A DNA stretch of 42,717 bases, taken from Paracoccaceae bacterium (lineage in GTDB: Bacteria > Pseudomonadota > Alphaproteobacteria > Rhizobiales > Stappiaceae). The stretch is from the NCBI GenBank assembly GCA_002709505.1, contig PARB01000097.1:1-42717 (forward strand), written 5' to 3'. The position numbers and the translations under genes were made by a program. Each line of letters opens with the position of its first letter. Within the stretch, counting starts at the first letter, position 1. Positions 32,968-41,239 of this stretch are shown in pieces. The notes beneath the pieces were generated by a model. It saw nothing but the letters and a program-made list of their open reading frames with translations. It ran no database searches and was not told the DNA's origin.

Positions 32968-33900
32968 ATGGTCAACAAAATCGCTGCATCGGTACGGGAA
33001 AAGCTGACGGGCATCATGCCGCCCTTGTCCATGCCGTTCGATGAGACCGGTGCGCTGGTGCCCGAAGCGTTGGGTCCGCAGATCGACTTCATGGTGCGCG
33101 CCGGGGTGAGCGGCGTCGTTGCGGGCGGTTCGACCGGCGAAGGGCATACGCTCTCGGATCAGGAATTCGCGACGGCCATGCGGACGGCGCATGATGCGCT
33201 GGACGGGCGCGCCAGTTTCGTCGCGGGGCTGATCGTGAATTCGACGCGTGCGGCTGTCGAACGCATGCGCATGCTGAACGGGCTCAAGATCGATGCGCTG
33301 CAGGTGACGCCGGCGCATTATCTCTTCAAGTCCTCGTTCGACGCGACCGTGGCGCATTTTCGCGCCATCTACGAGGAAACCGGCATCCCGATCCTGATCT
33401 ACAACGTCATTCCGTGGAACTATCTCAGCGTCGACGCGATGTTGCGGATCATGGACGAGGTTCCCGGCGTCGTCGGCATGAAGCAAAGCTCGGGCGACCT
33501 GAAATCCGTGTCCGATCTGCTGTTGAAGGCCAAGCCGGAAAATATTGTCACCAGCGGCATCGACGCCCTGCTGTATTCCGCCTTTGCAATGGGCGCGCAT
33601 GGGGCGATCAGTGCGTTGACCTGCGCCCTGCCGAGCGTGACAGTACAGCTCTATGACGCGGTTCAGCGCGGCGACCACGCCGCGGCGCTCGATATGCACT
33701 TCAAGCTGAACGAACTGTGGAACGTGATGCCGCATGACAATCTGCCGGCCTGCGTGAAGTATGTTCAGCACCGGCAGGGTCTGGCGCTCTATGGCCCGCG
33801 CGCACCGATGGATCCGGTGTCGCCGGCCCAGAAGGCCGCCATCGATGCGGTTCTCGAGCCTTTGCTCGAGATCGCCAGGAAGGCGGCGCCGGCCGCGTGA
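32968..33900 (+). CDS. Dihydrodipicolinate synthase-family lyase/aldolase
   Basis: Encodes 310 residues from ATG 32968 (GGAGGGA at 32957-32963). A TIM barrel with the family motifs: GGSTGEGHTL (53-62), catalytic Tyr145 in LIYNVIPWN and Schiff-base Lys172 in VVGMKQSSGD. The GSTGE loop and the neighbours argue against lysine-pathway DapA. The family also contains 2-keto-3-deoxy-sugar-acid aldolases, 5-dehydro-4-deoxyglucarate dehydratase (KdgD) and hydroxyproline-pathway deaminases; KdgD's usual GGTGEFFSL is not matched. Monocistronic, between third tctCBA and IclR, with the shared upstream motif. Probably cleaves or dehydrates a 2-keto acid derived from the imported compound. Confidence 0.87.
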   Translation: MVNKIAASVREKLTGIMPPLSMPFDETGALVPEALGPQIDFMVRAGVSGVVAGGSTGEGHTLSDQEFATAMRTAHDALDGRASFVAGLIVNSTRAAVERMRMLNGLKIDALQVTPAHYLFKSSFDATVAHFRAIYEETGIPILIYNVIPWNYLSVDAMLRIMDEVPGVVGMKQSSGDLKSVSDLLLKAKPENIVTSGIDALLYSAFAMGAHGAISALTCALPSVTVQLYDAVQRGDHAAALDMHFKLNELWNVMPHDNLPACVKYVQHRQGLALYGPRAPMDPVSPAQKAAIDAVLEPLLEIARKAAPAA

Positions 33901-33906
33901 TCGCGC

Positions 33907-33935
33907 AAAGCGCCGGCCTGTCAGGCCGGCGCTTT
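33907..33935. terminator. Bidirectional terminator between DHDPS-family and IclR genes
   Basis: Thirteen-bp perfect arms AAAGCGCCGGCCT (33907-33919) and AGGCCGGCGCTTT (33923-33935) enclose a GTC loop. The stem ends in A/T on both sides, and TTTGCCTTTT follows on the plus strand. The IclR stop codon (33921-33923) lies in the loop, so the last IclR codons are part of the hairpin. Confidence 0.85.
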
Positions 33936-34739
33936 GCCTTTTCTGCCGGAAGGTAGCGGATTGGTCTTTGCGACGTGGCCGAGTTTCGCCGAAAGGGTGT
34001 CGGCATGGAGCTTCACGGTCTTTGCGATCTCATCGACGGCGCCGGGGGTGAGCTCCCAGGCCGTGCCGCTGACGCTGATTGCGGCAAAGGCCTTGCCGGC
34101 TTCGTTGAAGATCGGAACCGCAACGCAGCGAATGCCGATGTTGTGTTCCTGGTCGTCGATGGAATAGCCGCGCTCGGCGATCGTCGCGAGTTCGCGATCA
34201 AACGCCTCGCGGTCGACGATCGTGGATGGGGTGAACTGGATGATCTCACCCGCGAACACGCGGTCGATCGCTTCGGGCGGCTGATAGGCGAGGATCGCCT
34301 TTCCGACGCCGGTGCAATGCGCCGGAGCGCGCTCCATCAGGTTCAGCGAGGTGGAAAGTTCCCTTGCCGAGCCGATCTTGCGCACGACCAGAACGCCCTC
34401 GCCATCGAACACCGCAAGGTGAACCGACATGCGGGTGATGCGGTGGAGCTCCTCCATCGCGTCGACGGAGATGCGGTGGATGTCCATGCTCCCGAGAACC
34501 GTGCTGCCAAGGCTGAAGAGCTTCAGTCCAAGCCGGTAGCCGCCACGGCGCTTGTCCTGTTCCAGCAGGTCGGCCGAGCGCATGGACGACAGCAGTCGAT
34601 GTGCCGTGCTCGGAGGGATGTCGAGGCGGCTTGCGATCTCGCTGACGGAGAGGACGTCATCGCGGATCGAGAAGCAGTCAAGAACGCGCATCACCTTGTG
34701 AAGCGATTTGATGCCTTCTTCGGAGGTCGGTTTCTTCAT
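33921..34739 (-). CDS. IclR-family transcriptional regulator
   Basis: Encodes 272 residues from the ATG at 34737-34739; the frame is open upstream but the extension is not conserved in appearance. The winged helix (about 8-70: SLHKVMRVLDCFSIRDDVLSVSEIASRLDIPPSTAHRLLSSM) is followed by the GAF-like IclR effector domain (about 85-260) with the typical GVGKAILAY, YSIDDQEHNIGIRCVAVPIF and AISVSG patterns. It is divergent from the FAD-oxidase/TRAP/DhaKL operon and convergent with the DHDPS-family gene. GTGGAA/TTCCAC half-sites, close to the known IclR-family consensus TGGAAAT, occur in all three probable target regions. Confidence 0.9.
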   Translation of the reverse strand: MKKPTSEEGIKSLHKVMRVLDCFSIRDDVLSVSEIASRLDIPPSTAHRLLSSMRSADLLEQDKRRGGYRLGLKLFSLGSTVLGSMDIHRISVDAMEELHRITRMSVHLAVFDGEGVLVVRKIGSARELSTSLNLMERAPAHCTGVGKAILAYQPPEAIDRVFAGEIIQFTPSTIVDREAFDRELATIAERGYSIDDQEHNIGIRCVAVPIFNEAGKAFAAISVSGTAWELTPGAVDEIAKTVKLHADTLSAKLGHVAKTNPLPSGRKGKAPA

Positions 34740-35155
34740 GTCGGATCGTTCGTGACTTTGGCTCGCTTCCCGGATTCGCGCCGCGTGGCGCTGAATCCTT
34801 GGGTGGGCGCGGCTGATTGCACCATTCTGGTCGTTCTTCCCTAGCGTCTCGCGCAAAACCTAGTTTCGCGCGGTGGTCTTGTAAATCGGCGGCGCGGGTT
34901 TCCCCCTCCCGGCGGAGCACGTCCCGGAGGGGCGGACGCGTCGATCATGTTTCAATTTCCACTATATGGGCTAGATTGTCCACCTCTCTCAGAAATATAC
35001 GCATTTTCCACCTGATCATGCGGGTTTTCCTTGCAAAAAGAGATCATAAATGATTTTCTGGCCCGCATTGTGGAATATGGTGGTTGGTGCGTCGCAGTCG
35101 ACAGTGCCGGTCCGCCTGTCCGCCGGATCATTCGTGCGGCAATCGGGAGAGGCAA
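34740..35155. promoter_or_regulatory. Divergent control region of iclR and the oxidase operon
   Basis: Non-coding. Three direct copies of ATTnTCCAC-like half-sites occur on the plus strand: ATTTCCAC (34955-34962), ATTGTCCAC (34975-34983) and ATTTTCCAC (35003-35011). The inverted counterpart GTGGAAT lies in the shared motif CCCGCATTGTGGAATAT (35062-35078), 15 of 17 identical to the motif before the DHDPS-family gene. The motif ends about 78 bp before the oxidase ATG. The segment 34945-35060 is more AT-rich than its surroundings. Confidence 0.55.
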
Positions 35156-36556
35156 ATGCAGGCGGATGCGCCGTACACGGGGGAGGCGTTCGAGCGCTTC
35201 TGCGGGGGGGTCGGGCAGGTCACGGGCGTGGCGCTCGAGCGGCGTCCGTCCGTCTGTGTCCAGTATTCCAGCGGCGAGGGAATGCCCTTCGCGCGTATTC
35301 CGGATGCCGTGGTGTCTCCCCGTTCCACCGACGGTGTGGCTGCCGTGATGTCGCTGGCTGCCGCCGCCGGTGTGCCGGTGACCTGTCGCGGCGCCGGGAC
35401 CTCGCTTGAGGGGCAGGTTGTGCCGGTCGCCGGCGGTGTCGTTCTCGACCTGTCGCAAATGAACCGGATCGTGGATGTGTCCTGCGAGGCTCTCGACTGC
35501 ATCGTCGAGGCCGGCGTGACGCGCAAGAGCCTCAATGCCCATTTGCGCAACACCGGGCTGTTCTTTCCGATCGATCCCGGGGCCGATGCCACCATCGGCG
35601 GCATGGTTTCCACCCGCGCGTCCGGCACCCAGGCCGTGCGCTACGGGACGATGAAGGACAATGTCATCGCCGTGACGGTGGTCCTGCCGGACGGTCGTGT
35701 GATCCGCACCGGCAGCCGGGCCCGCAAGTCGGCGACGGGCTACGATCTCACCAGCCTGTTTGTCGGGGCGGAGGGAACGCTTGGCGTCGTGACCGAAGTC
35801 ACGCTGAAACTGGCGCCGCGGCCGGCGTTCCAGCTGTCCGGGATCTGCCAGATCGACGACCTTCCCCAAGCCCTGGCGGTGATCTCCCAGGCCCTGATGC
35901 ACGGGCTTGAGCCGTCGCGGATCGAATTGCTCGACGCCGTGCAAACCGGCGCCTGTGCCCGCTACTCCCGGCTCGACGCGCTGCGGGAAACCAACACGAT
36001 CATGTTCGAGTTCGCCGGCGACGAGGCGGACGTGCGCCGCAGGGCAGGGGAGTTTGCCGCGATCTGCCGGGAGGAGGCAGGGGTCTCGCCGGTCTATTTC
36101 GAAACACCGGAGATCCACTCGCTTTACTGGGGTGCGCGCGAGCGCTGCTATGAGGCGGCGCTGGCGCTCGCGCCGGGCAAGAAGAACATGGGGACCGACG
36201 CCTGTGTTCCGCTCGACCGTCTTGCCGAATGCATCCTGGCAACCAAGCGGTTTATCGGCGAGGCGGGCCTGACGGCGCCGCTCGTCGGCCACGTCGGCGA
36301 TGGCAATTTCCACCTCGGCATTCTGTTCGATCCGAACGACGCGGAAGAGACCGCCCGCGCCGAGGCGTTGTGCGAGCGTGTGTCGATGCTGGCCATCGAA
36401 CTGGACGGCGCCTGCTCGGGCGAGCACGGCATCGGTTTGCACAAGCGACATCTGCTGGAGCGCCAGCACGGCGACGCGCTCGCGGTCATGCGGGCGGTCA
36501 AGGCCGCGCTCGATCCGGCAGGCCTGATGAACCCGGGAAAGATCTTTCCGGGGTGA
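35156..36556 (+). CDS. FAD-linked 2-hydroxyacid oxidase/dehydrogenase (GlcD/D-lactate dehydrogenase type)
   Basis: Encodes 466 residues from ATG 35156 (GGGAGAGG at 35145-35152). The N-terminal PCMH FAD-binding domain (about 48-225) shows SPRSTDGVAAVMSLAAAAGVPVTCRGAGTSLEG and PGADATIGGMVSTRASGTQAVRYGTMKDNV. The C-terminal FAD-oxidase domain has GHVGDGNFHLGILFDP (metal His pair) and CSGEHGIGLHKRHLLE. Enzymes of this type oxidise D-2-hydroxyacids to 2-keto acids and feed electrons to quinone or cytochrome. No signal peptide. First gene of a six- to seven-gene operon with TRAP, DhaKL and an aldehyde dehydrogenase; the likely substrate is the 2-hydroxyacid brought in by the TRAP. Confidence 0.9.
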   Translation: MQADAPYTGEAFERFCGGVGQVTGVALERRPSVCVQYSSGEGMPFARIPDAVVSPRSTDGVAAVMSLAAAAGVPVTCRGAGTSLEGQVVPVAGGVVLDLSQMNRIVDVSCEALDCIVEAGVTRKSLNAHLRNTGLFFPIDPGADATIGGMVSTRASGTQAVRYGTMKDNVIAVTVVLPDGRVIRTGSRARKSATGYDLTSLFVGAEGTLGVVTEVTLKLAPRPAFQLSGICQIDDLPQALAVISQALMHGLEPSRIELLDAVQTGACARYSRLDALRETNTIMFEFAGDEADVRRRAGEFAAICREEAGVSPVYFETPEIHSLYWGARERCYEAALALAPGKKNMGTDACVPLDRLAECILATKRFIGEAGLTAPLVGHVGDGNFHLGILFDPNDAEETARAEALCERVSMLAIELDGACSGEHGIGLHKRHLLERQHGDALAVMRAVKAALDPAGLMNPGKIFPG

Positions 36557-36616
36557 TGGCCGTCTGACGGTCCCCAACCGCACCTGCGGAAATCCGACAA
36601 CCAAGAACGGGAGGAA

Positions 36617-37648
36617 ATGAAAATGAGAAAGTTCGCAACCGGTGCCGCCCTGGCGCTTGTCATGGGGCTTGCGGCCCCTCAGGCCTCTGCCGAACAGACC
36701 GTGCGCGCGGCCTGGGCCGATCCCAACGATGCCCAGGTCGCGCCGACCTCGGCCTTCATGCAGGTCTTCGAGGCCTCGCTGGAGCGCTTTTCGGGCGGTG
36801 AGTTCGACGTGGAGCTGTTCCCCAACGGTCAGCTCGGCGACCAGGCCGCGACCGTCCAGCAGGTTCGCCGCGGTGACATCCAGTTCGCCAATGTGGTGTC
36901 CGGCGTCGTCGCATCGCTGCTCTACGAGAAGCTGAGCGTTCTCGACATGCCCTATCTCTTCGCCTCGCGCGCGCATTTCCGCGCGGCGATGGATGCCGAC
37001 ACGCCCTTCATTTCCAAGCTTCTCGACGATGTTGCCGAAGAGACCGGCGTGCGGATCCTGTTCCTGCAGCCCTATGGCTTCCGCAACATGACGACGAAGT
37101 CGACCCTGGTGAAGGGACCGGCGGACCTCGACGGCCTGAAGATGCGGACCATGAGCGTCGTGCCGCACCAGAAGATGATGGAATCGCTTGGCGCGACGCC
37201 GGTGCCGATCCCCTTCCTCGAGCTCTACACCAGCCTGCAGACCGGTGTGGTCGACGGCCAGGAAAACACCCCGGCCAATATCGTCATCCAGAACTTCGAC
37301 CAGGTGCAGGGCTATATGAGCGAAACCCAGCACGTGATGACGACCGCGGCCTTCATCACCAACGAGGCGTGGTTCCAGGGCCTTTCGGATGAGGAGCGCA
37401 CGGCGATCCTTCATGCCGGCGAGGAGGCGATGCTCGCCTACGACGGAACCGGCGCGGTGCAGGACATGCTGTCGGTCGCCAGGATCCGCGACAAGGGCGT
37501 GGAGGTCTATACGCCGTCTCCCGAGGAAGTGGCGATGTTCCGCAAGGCGGTTGCCGGTCCGACGCGGGCCTGGGCGGAAGAGAACTTCGGCGAGGCGTTC
37601 GTGAGCGACTTCTTCGCGCATATGGCCGGGTTCGAAGGCAAGTTCTAG
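36617..37648 (+). CDS. dctP: TRAP transporter substrate-binding protein DctP (second set)
   Basis: Encodes 343 residues with a Sec signal peptide (to about ASA-EQ). Classic DctP features are present: LFPNGQLGDQAATVQQVRRGDIQFANV, the GLKMRTMSVVPHQKMMESLGATPVPIPFLELYTSLQTGVVDGQENTP block, which carries the conserved Arg (in KMRTM) that grips the carboxylate, and a C-terminal WAEENFG. It is followed 68 bp later by dctQ, with a tetraloop hairpin in between. Confidence 0.93.
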   Translation: MKMRKFATGAALALVMGLAAPQASAEQTVRAAWADPNDAQVAPTSAFMQVFEASLERFSGGEFDVELFPNGQLGDQAATVQQVRRGDIQFANVVSGVVASLLYEKLSVLDMPYLFASRAHFRAAMDADTPFISKLLDDVAEETGVRILFLQPYGFRNMTTKSTLVKGPADLDGLKMRTMSVVPHQKMMESLGATPVPIPFLELYTSLQTGVVDGQENTPANIVIQNFDQVQGYMSETQHVMTTAAFITNEAWFQGLSDEERTAILHAGEEAMLAYDGTGAVQDMLSVARIRDKGVEVYTPSPEEVAMFRKAVAGPTRAWAEENFGEAFVSDFFAHMAGFEGKF

Positions 37649-37671
37649 CCGCGTTCCACTGTGGTGTTCAA

Positions 37672-37695
37672 CCGGGGGCGGGCAACCGCCTCCGG
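37672..37695 (+). promoter_or_regulatory. GNRA-tetraloop hairpin between dctP and dctQ
   Basis: CCGGGGGCGG (37672-37681) pairs with CCGCCTCCGG (37686-37695), ten pairs including one G-U, closed by the loop GCAA, a stable GNRA tetraloop. It lies 23 bases after the dctP stop and 21 before dctQ. Such a structure can stabilise the dctP portion of the mRNA or limit read-through to the permease genes. Confidence 0.6.
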
Positions 37696-37716
37696 TCCTG
37701 CACGCAAGGATTTCCG

Positions 37717-38247
37717 ATGTTTTCCAAACGTTTGAAAACGGTCTGCCGCCACGCCGACCAGGCGTTGCAGCTCGCCACGGGCGCGATGGTGGCGGCGTCG
37801 CTGCTGGTGATGTTCGCTTGCGTGCTCTACCTCGTGGCCGGACGGTATTTCTTCGGCCTGTCTGTGTTCTGGGGCGAGGAAGTTGCGCGCTACGCCATGA
37901 TCTACATGGCGTTTCTCGGCGCCTCCACCGCGCTGCGCGCCAATCAGCATCCGCGCCTGTCCCTGCTGTTCGAGATCCTGCCCGGCGTCATTCAGGCGGT
38001 CGCGCGCTTGGCGATCAACCTCGGGCTCGTCCTGGTCTCGATGATCTTCATTGTCTACGGCTACGAGTTCTTCACCTTCGACGGCATCATGCGCACCCCG
38101 GCCTTGCGCATCCGCTACTACTGGGTCTTCGCAATCATCCCCGTCGGCGGCGTGCTTTTGCTTCTGCATGTCCTGGCCGCGCAGGTCTTTCCGAGCCGTT
38201 TCACCATCATGGGCGGTGACGACCTTCCGACGGAGGCGAACCGATGA
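37717..38247 (+). CDS. dctQ: TRAP small permease DctQ (second set)
   Basis: Encodes 176 residues with four hydrophobic helices (about 22-45, 60-75, 95-120 and 137-160). The AGRYFFGLSVFWGEEVARYAMIYMAFLGASTALR segment is the conserved DctQ core. The stop overlaps the dctM ATG (ATGA). The start codon region contains a CAAACGTTTG palindrome that I regard as coding coincidence. Confidence 0.9.
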   Translation: MFSKRLKTVCRHADQALQLATGAMVAASLLVMFACVLYLVAGRYFFGLSVFWGEEVARYAMIYMAFLGASTALRANQHPRLSLLFEILPGVIQAVARLAINLGLVLVSMIFIVYGYEFFTFDGIMRTPALRIRYYWVFAIIPVGGVLLLLHVLAAQVFPSRFTIMGGDDLPTEANR

Positions 38248-39530
38248 CCCCCTTCGCCGCCATGCTGCTGTGTTTCGTCGCGCTCGTCGCGCTGAGCTTT
38301 CCGCTCGCCTTCTCGATGCTTCTTGCCTGCGCGCTCTATCTCGTCATGTCGGGCCAGTCCCTGACGTTGCTCATTCAGCAGCTGTTCAGCGGGCTCGACA
38401 TCTTCACCATCATGGCGATCCCCTTCTTCATGCTGGCCGGTGACCTGATGGTGGCCTCCGGCACGGCCGACAGGCTCCTGCGTTTCGCCCAGCTTCTGGT
38501 CGGGCGGCTCAAGGGCGGGACCGGCTATGTGAATATCGTTGCCAGCATGCTCTTCGGCGGCTGTTCCGGCTCGGCCATCGCCGATATCGCAGCGCTTGGA
38601 CGCACTCAGGTGCGCATGATGGAAAAGAGCGGTTTCACGCGCGAGTTCAGCGCCGCGCTCACCATCGCCACCTCGATCAAGGGGGCGATCATTCCGCCCT
38701 CGATCCCGCTCGTGCTGGTGGGGGCCGTCTCCGGCACCTCGATCGGTGGCATGCTGATCGGCGGGCTGGTTCCCGGACTGCTTGTCGGGATCACGCTTGC
38801 CGTCGCGGTGTTCTGGACGACCCGTCACACAGTGCTCGCCAAGAGCGAACCGCTTAGCAGGCGTGAAAAACTGAAAATCGTGGTGGAATCCGTTCCGTTC
38901 CTGATGATGCCGGTCATCATCCTGGGCGGCATCCTGTCCGGTGTCTTTACCCCGACAGAAGCGTCCGCCGCCGCGGTCGCCTGGGGGTTCGGCCTGTGGC
39001 TGATCGAGCGCAAGGGCCGGCCCGATCCGCGCGAACTCTTCCTGATCCTGCTGCGCAGCGGCACGCTGTCGGGCGCGGTGCTGCTGCTGACCGGCGCGGC
39101 AAACGTCTTTTCATGGATCCTTGCCACCGAGCAGGTGCCGGCGCAGATCGCCTCCTTCGTGTTTTCTCTCACGGACGAGCCGGCTCTCATTCTCCTGATC
39201 ATCATGGTGTTCCTGCTCCTGTGGGGAACGGTGATGGACATGTTGCCGGCGATCTTCATCGTCATCCCGATCCTGCTGCCGCTCGCCACCGAGATCGGGA
39301 TCGATCCGGTCCATTTCGGGGTGATCTGCACCTTTAACCTCGTGATCGGCCTGATAACGCCGCCCTACGGAACCGCACTGTTCACCGGGTCGATCGTGCT
39401 CGGCATGCCGATCGAGCGGATCGTGCGGAACATTTTCCCGTTCTTCTGCGCAGCCGTCTTCGTGCTGCTCATCATCACCTATGTGCCGGAAACGGTTCTC
39501 GCCCTGCCGCGCGCCCTTGGCCTGCTGTGA
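38244..39530 (+). CDS. dctM: TRAP large permease DctM (second set)
   Basis: Encodes 428 residues with about twelve helices. DctM motifs: MAIPFFMLAGDLMVASGTADRLLRFA, ASMLFGGCSGSAIADIAALG, IPPSIPLVLVGAVSGTSIGGML (first hairpin), GIFTPTE-like SGVFTPTEASAAAVAWG, and GLITPPYGTALFTGSIV (second hairpin). It is the sodium-coupled importer for the DctP ligand and closely related to typical C4-dicarboxylate/sugar-acid DctMs. The next gene is dhaK-like, 36 bp downstream. Confidence 0.93.
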   Translation: MTPFAAMLLCFVALVALSFPLAFSMLLACALYLVMSGQSLTLLIQQLFSGLDIFTIMAIPFFMLAGDLMVASGTADRLLRFAQLLVGRLKGGTGYVNIVASMLFGGCSGSAIADIAALGRTQVRMMEKSGFTREFSAALTIATSIKGAIIPPSIPLVLVGAVSGTSIGGMLIGGLVPGLLVGITLAVAVFWTTRHTVLAKSEPLSRREKLKIVVESVPFLMMPVIILGGILSGVFTPTEASAAAVAWGFGLWLIERKGRPDPRELFLILLRSGTLSGAVLLLTGAANVFSWILATEQVPAQIASFVFSLTDEPALILLIIMVFLLLWGTVMDMLPAIFIVIPILLPLATEIGIDPVHFGVICTFNLVIGLITPPYGTALFTGSIVLGMPIERIVRNIFPFFCAAVFVLLIITYVPETVLALPRALGLL

Positions 39531-39566
39531 GCCGTAGGGGCCGTCGTTCGAGACAAGGAGTTACCC

Positions 39567-40565
39567 ATGACGAAAATCATCAACGCCCCCGGGACGTACG
39601 TGGACGAAAGCCTCGAGGGTCTGTGTCTGGCGCATCCCTCGCTCAAGCTGGTTGGCGACGAATGCCGCGTGGTTGTCCGCAGCCGCCCGAAGTCCGCCGG
39701 CAAGGTCGGGATTGCCTCGGGCGGAGGCTTTGGCCATCTGCCGCTTTTCTGCGGATATGTCGGGCCGGGCCTGCTCGATGCCTGTGCGGTCGGCAACGTC
39801 TTCGAGGGGCCGACCGTCGGCACGTCGCTGGACAGCATCCTGAACGCCGACACCGGGGCCGGGGTGCTCTGCCTCATCGGCAATTACGGCGGCGACCGCA
39901 TGAATTTCGAAATGGCGGCTTCGATGGCCGAGGACGACGGCATCCGCAGCGAACTCGTCCTCGGGACCGACGATGTCGCGAGCGCGACGGAGGAGGAAAA
40001 GGACAAGCGCCGGGGCGTTGCCGGGCTGCTGTTCGCCTATAAATGCGCCGGTGCGGCCGCGGAAGAGGGGCGCGATCTTGCCGAAGTGGCGCGGATCGCG
40101 CGCAAGGCCGTCGACCGAACGCGCACGATCGGCTTTGCGCTGGCCCCCTGCCTGATGCCGGGGCGCGACGCGCCGGCTTTCGAGGTCGCTCCGGGAACGG
40201 TTGAATTCGGCATGGGCATCCACGGCGAGCCCGGCCTGTGGCGCAAGCCGTTTTCCTCGGCGGAGGCGCTGGCTGAGGAGATGGTCGACAAGCTGCTCGC
40301 CGAAAAGGTCTCGGAGACCTCGTCGAGGGTCGCCCTCCTGGTCAACAGCCTGGGCGCATCGCCCTATGAGGAGCTGTTCATTCTCCATCGCAGCGTCCGC
40401 GCCCATCTTGCCGACCACGGGATCGAGATCGCGCGGGTCATGGTCGGGCCGTTCGTGACCTCGATGGAAATGGCTGGGGCCTCGGTGAGCCTTTGCTTCC
40501 TCGATGAGGAGCTTGAAACGATGCTCGCCGCGCCCGCGCAGTGCCCGTTCTGGGCGGTATCCTGA
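39567..40565 (+). CDS. DhaK-like dihydroxyacetone-type kinase, substrate-binding subunit
   Basis: Encodes 332 residues, full length for DhaK. Key elements are SGGGFGHLP (51-59), with H57 as the substrate His, GNYGGDRMNFEM with the catalytic Asp110, and GMGIHGEPG with H219, which forms the covalent hemiaminal with the ketose carbonyl. The canonical GHEP is GHLP here. DhaK binds dihydroxyacetone or other short ketoses (erythrulose in some homologues). GAGTT(A) precedes the ATG. Paired with a divergent DhaL and no DhaM, so an ATP-dependent kinase is expected. The substrate is probably not plain dihydroxyacetone given the TRAP/oxidase context. Confidence 0.9.
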   Translation: MTKIINAPGTYVDESLEGLCLAHPSLKLVGDECRVVVRSRPKSAGKVGIASGGGFGHLPLFCGYVGPGLLDACAVGNVFEGPTVGTSLDSILNADTGAGVLCLIGNYGGDRMNFEMAASMAEDDGIRSELVLGTDDVASATEEEKDKRRGVAGLLFAYKCAGAAAEEGRDLAEVARIARKAVDRTRTIGFALAPCLMPGRDAPAFEVAPGTVEFGMGIHGEPGLWRKPFSSAEALAEEMVDKLLAEKVSETSSRVALLVNSLGASPYEELFILHRSVRAHLADHGIEIARVMVGPFVTSMEMAGASVSLCFLDEELETMLAAPAQCPFWAVS

Positions 40566-40566
40566 C

Positions 40567-41202
40567 ATGGCGATTTCCGCAAAAGACATCAGTGCCGCGA
40601 TTGCGCGGATCCAGGCCGGGATCGAGCCGGTCGAACGCCGTCTCAACGCGGCGGATTCCCGCCTTGGCGACGGCGATACCGGAACCATGCTGGCACGTTT
40701 GATCGGGGTCATGAGCAGCCAGTCGCCGGATCCGTCCGCGAGTGTGGGAGCCTATCTCTCGCAACTGGCGAAGGCGGCCGCGCGCTCCACCGGGTCAAGC
40801 TTCGGCACGCTGATCATCGCCGCCCTGATGGCGACGGGCCGGGAGACGAAGGAGCGCGACAGCATCGCCGTCGACGACGTCGCGGATCTTCTCGGCGTGG
40901 CCCGTCGGGAAATGACCGCGCGCTCGGGAACCGGGGAAGGGTCGAAGACCGTGATCGACAGTCTGGCGCGGCTCGAGGCGGAGACCCGTGGCGCCGGCTC
41001 GCGCGCCGACCTGGCGCAGCGGGCGCTGGCCGCCGTCGATGCGGCACTGGACGACTTTCGCGACCTGCCGTGCCGCGTCGGCCGGGCCCGCATTCATGAA
41101 GCCAGCTCGATCGGTCATGACGATCCCGGAATGCTGGCCGTGGCCCTCCTCGTGCGGGCAGCCGCAGGGCCGAAGGCGGCTGCCGATACGGACATCGAAT
41201 GA
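40567..41202 (+). CDS. DhaL-like nucleotide-binding kinase subunit, divergent
   Basis: Encodes 211 residues starting 1 bp after the dhaK stop. The three Mg-binding aspartates are at D30, D35 and D37 (ADSRLGDGDTG), matching the DhaL pattern, but the following invariant His is Thr38. The glycine loop reads STGSSFGTL rather than GGASGPL, and the GDKTM loop reads EGSKTV. The C-terminal GRARIHEASSIGHDDPGM matches the DhaL consensus. It should still bind ATP/ADP with magnesium, but the nucleotide loops are atypical. No PTS DhaM is nearby, so ATP use is likely. Confidence 0.85.
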   Translation: MAISAKDISAAIARIQAGIEPVERRLNAADSRLGDGDTGTMLARLIGVMSSQSPDPSASVGAYLSQLAKAAARSTGSSFGTLIIAALMATGRETKERDSIAVDDVADLLGVARREMTARSGTGEGSKTVIDSLARLEAETRGAGSRADLAQRALAAVDAALDDFRDLPCRVGRARIHEASSIGHDDPGMLAVALLVRAAAGPKAAADTDIE

Positions 41203-41239
41203 TCCGGCGCACACGCTTAACCCCCGAGAGGATACCGAC

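Noticed and set aside
34952-37621. Very long antisense open frame (889 codons), with similar ones at 18322-20442, 23304-25625 and 13588-15708
   Set aside because: High-GC codon bias of the real genes on the other strand leaves antisense frames open. These lack ribosome binding sites, domains and sensible composition; only the portion of 13588-15708 up to 14655 is a real gene.
37725-37734. CAAACGTTTG palindrome as a second LacI operator
   Set aside because: It lies within the first codons of dctQ (Ser-Lys-Arg-Leu), flanks do not match the extended site at 20895, and it is in the middle of an operon.
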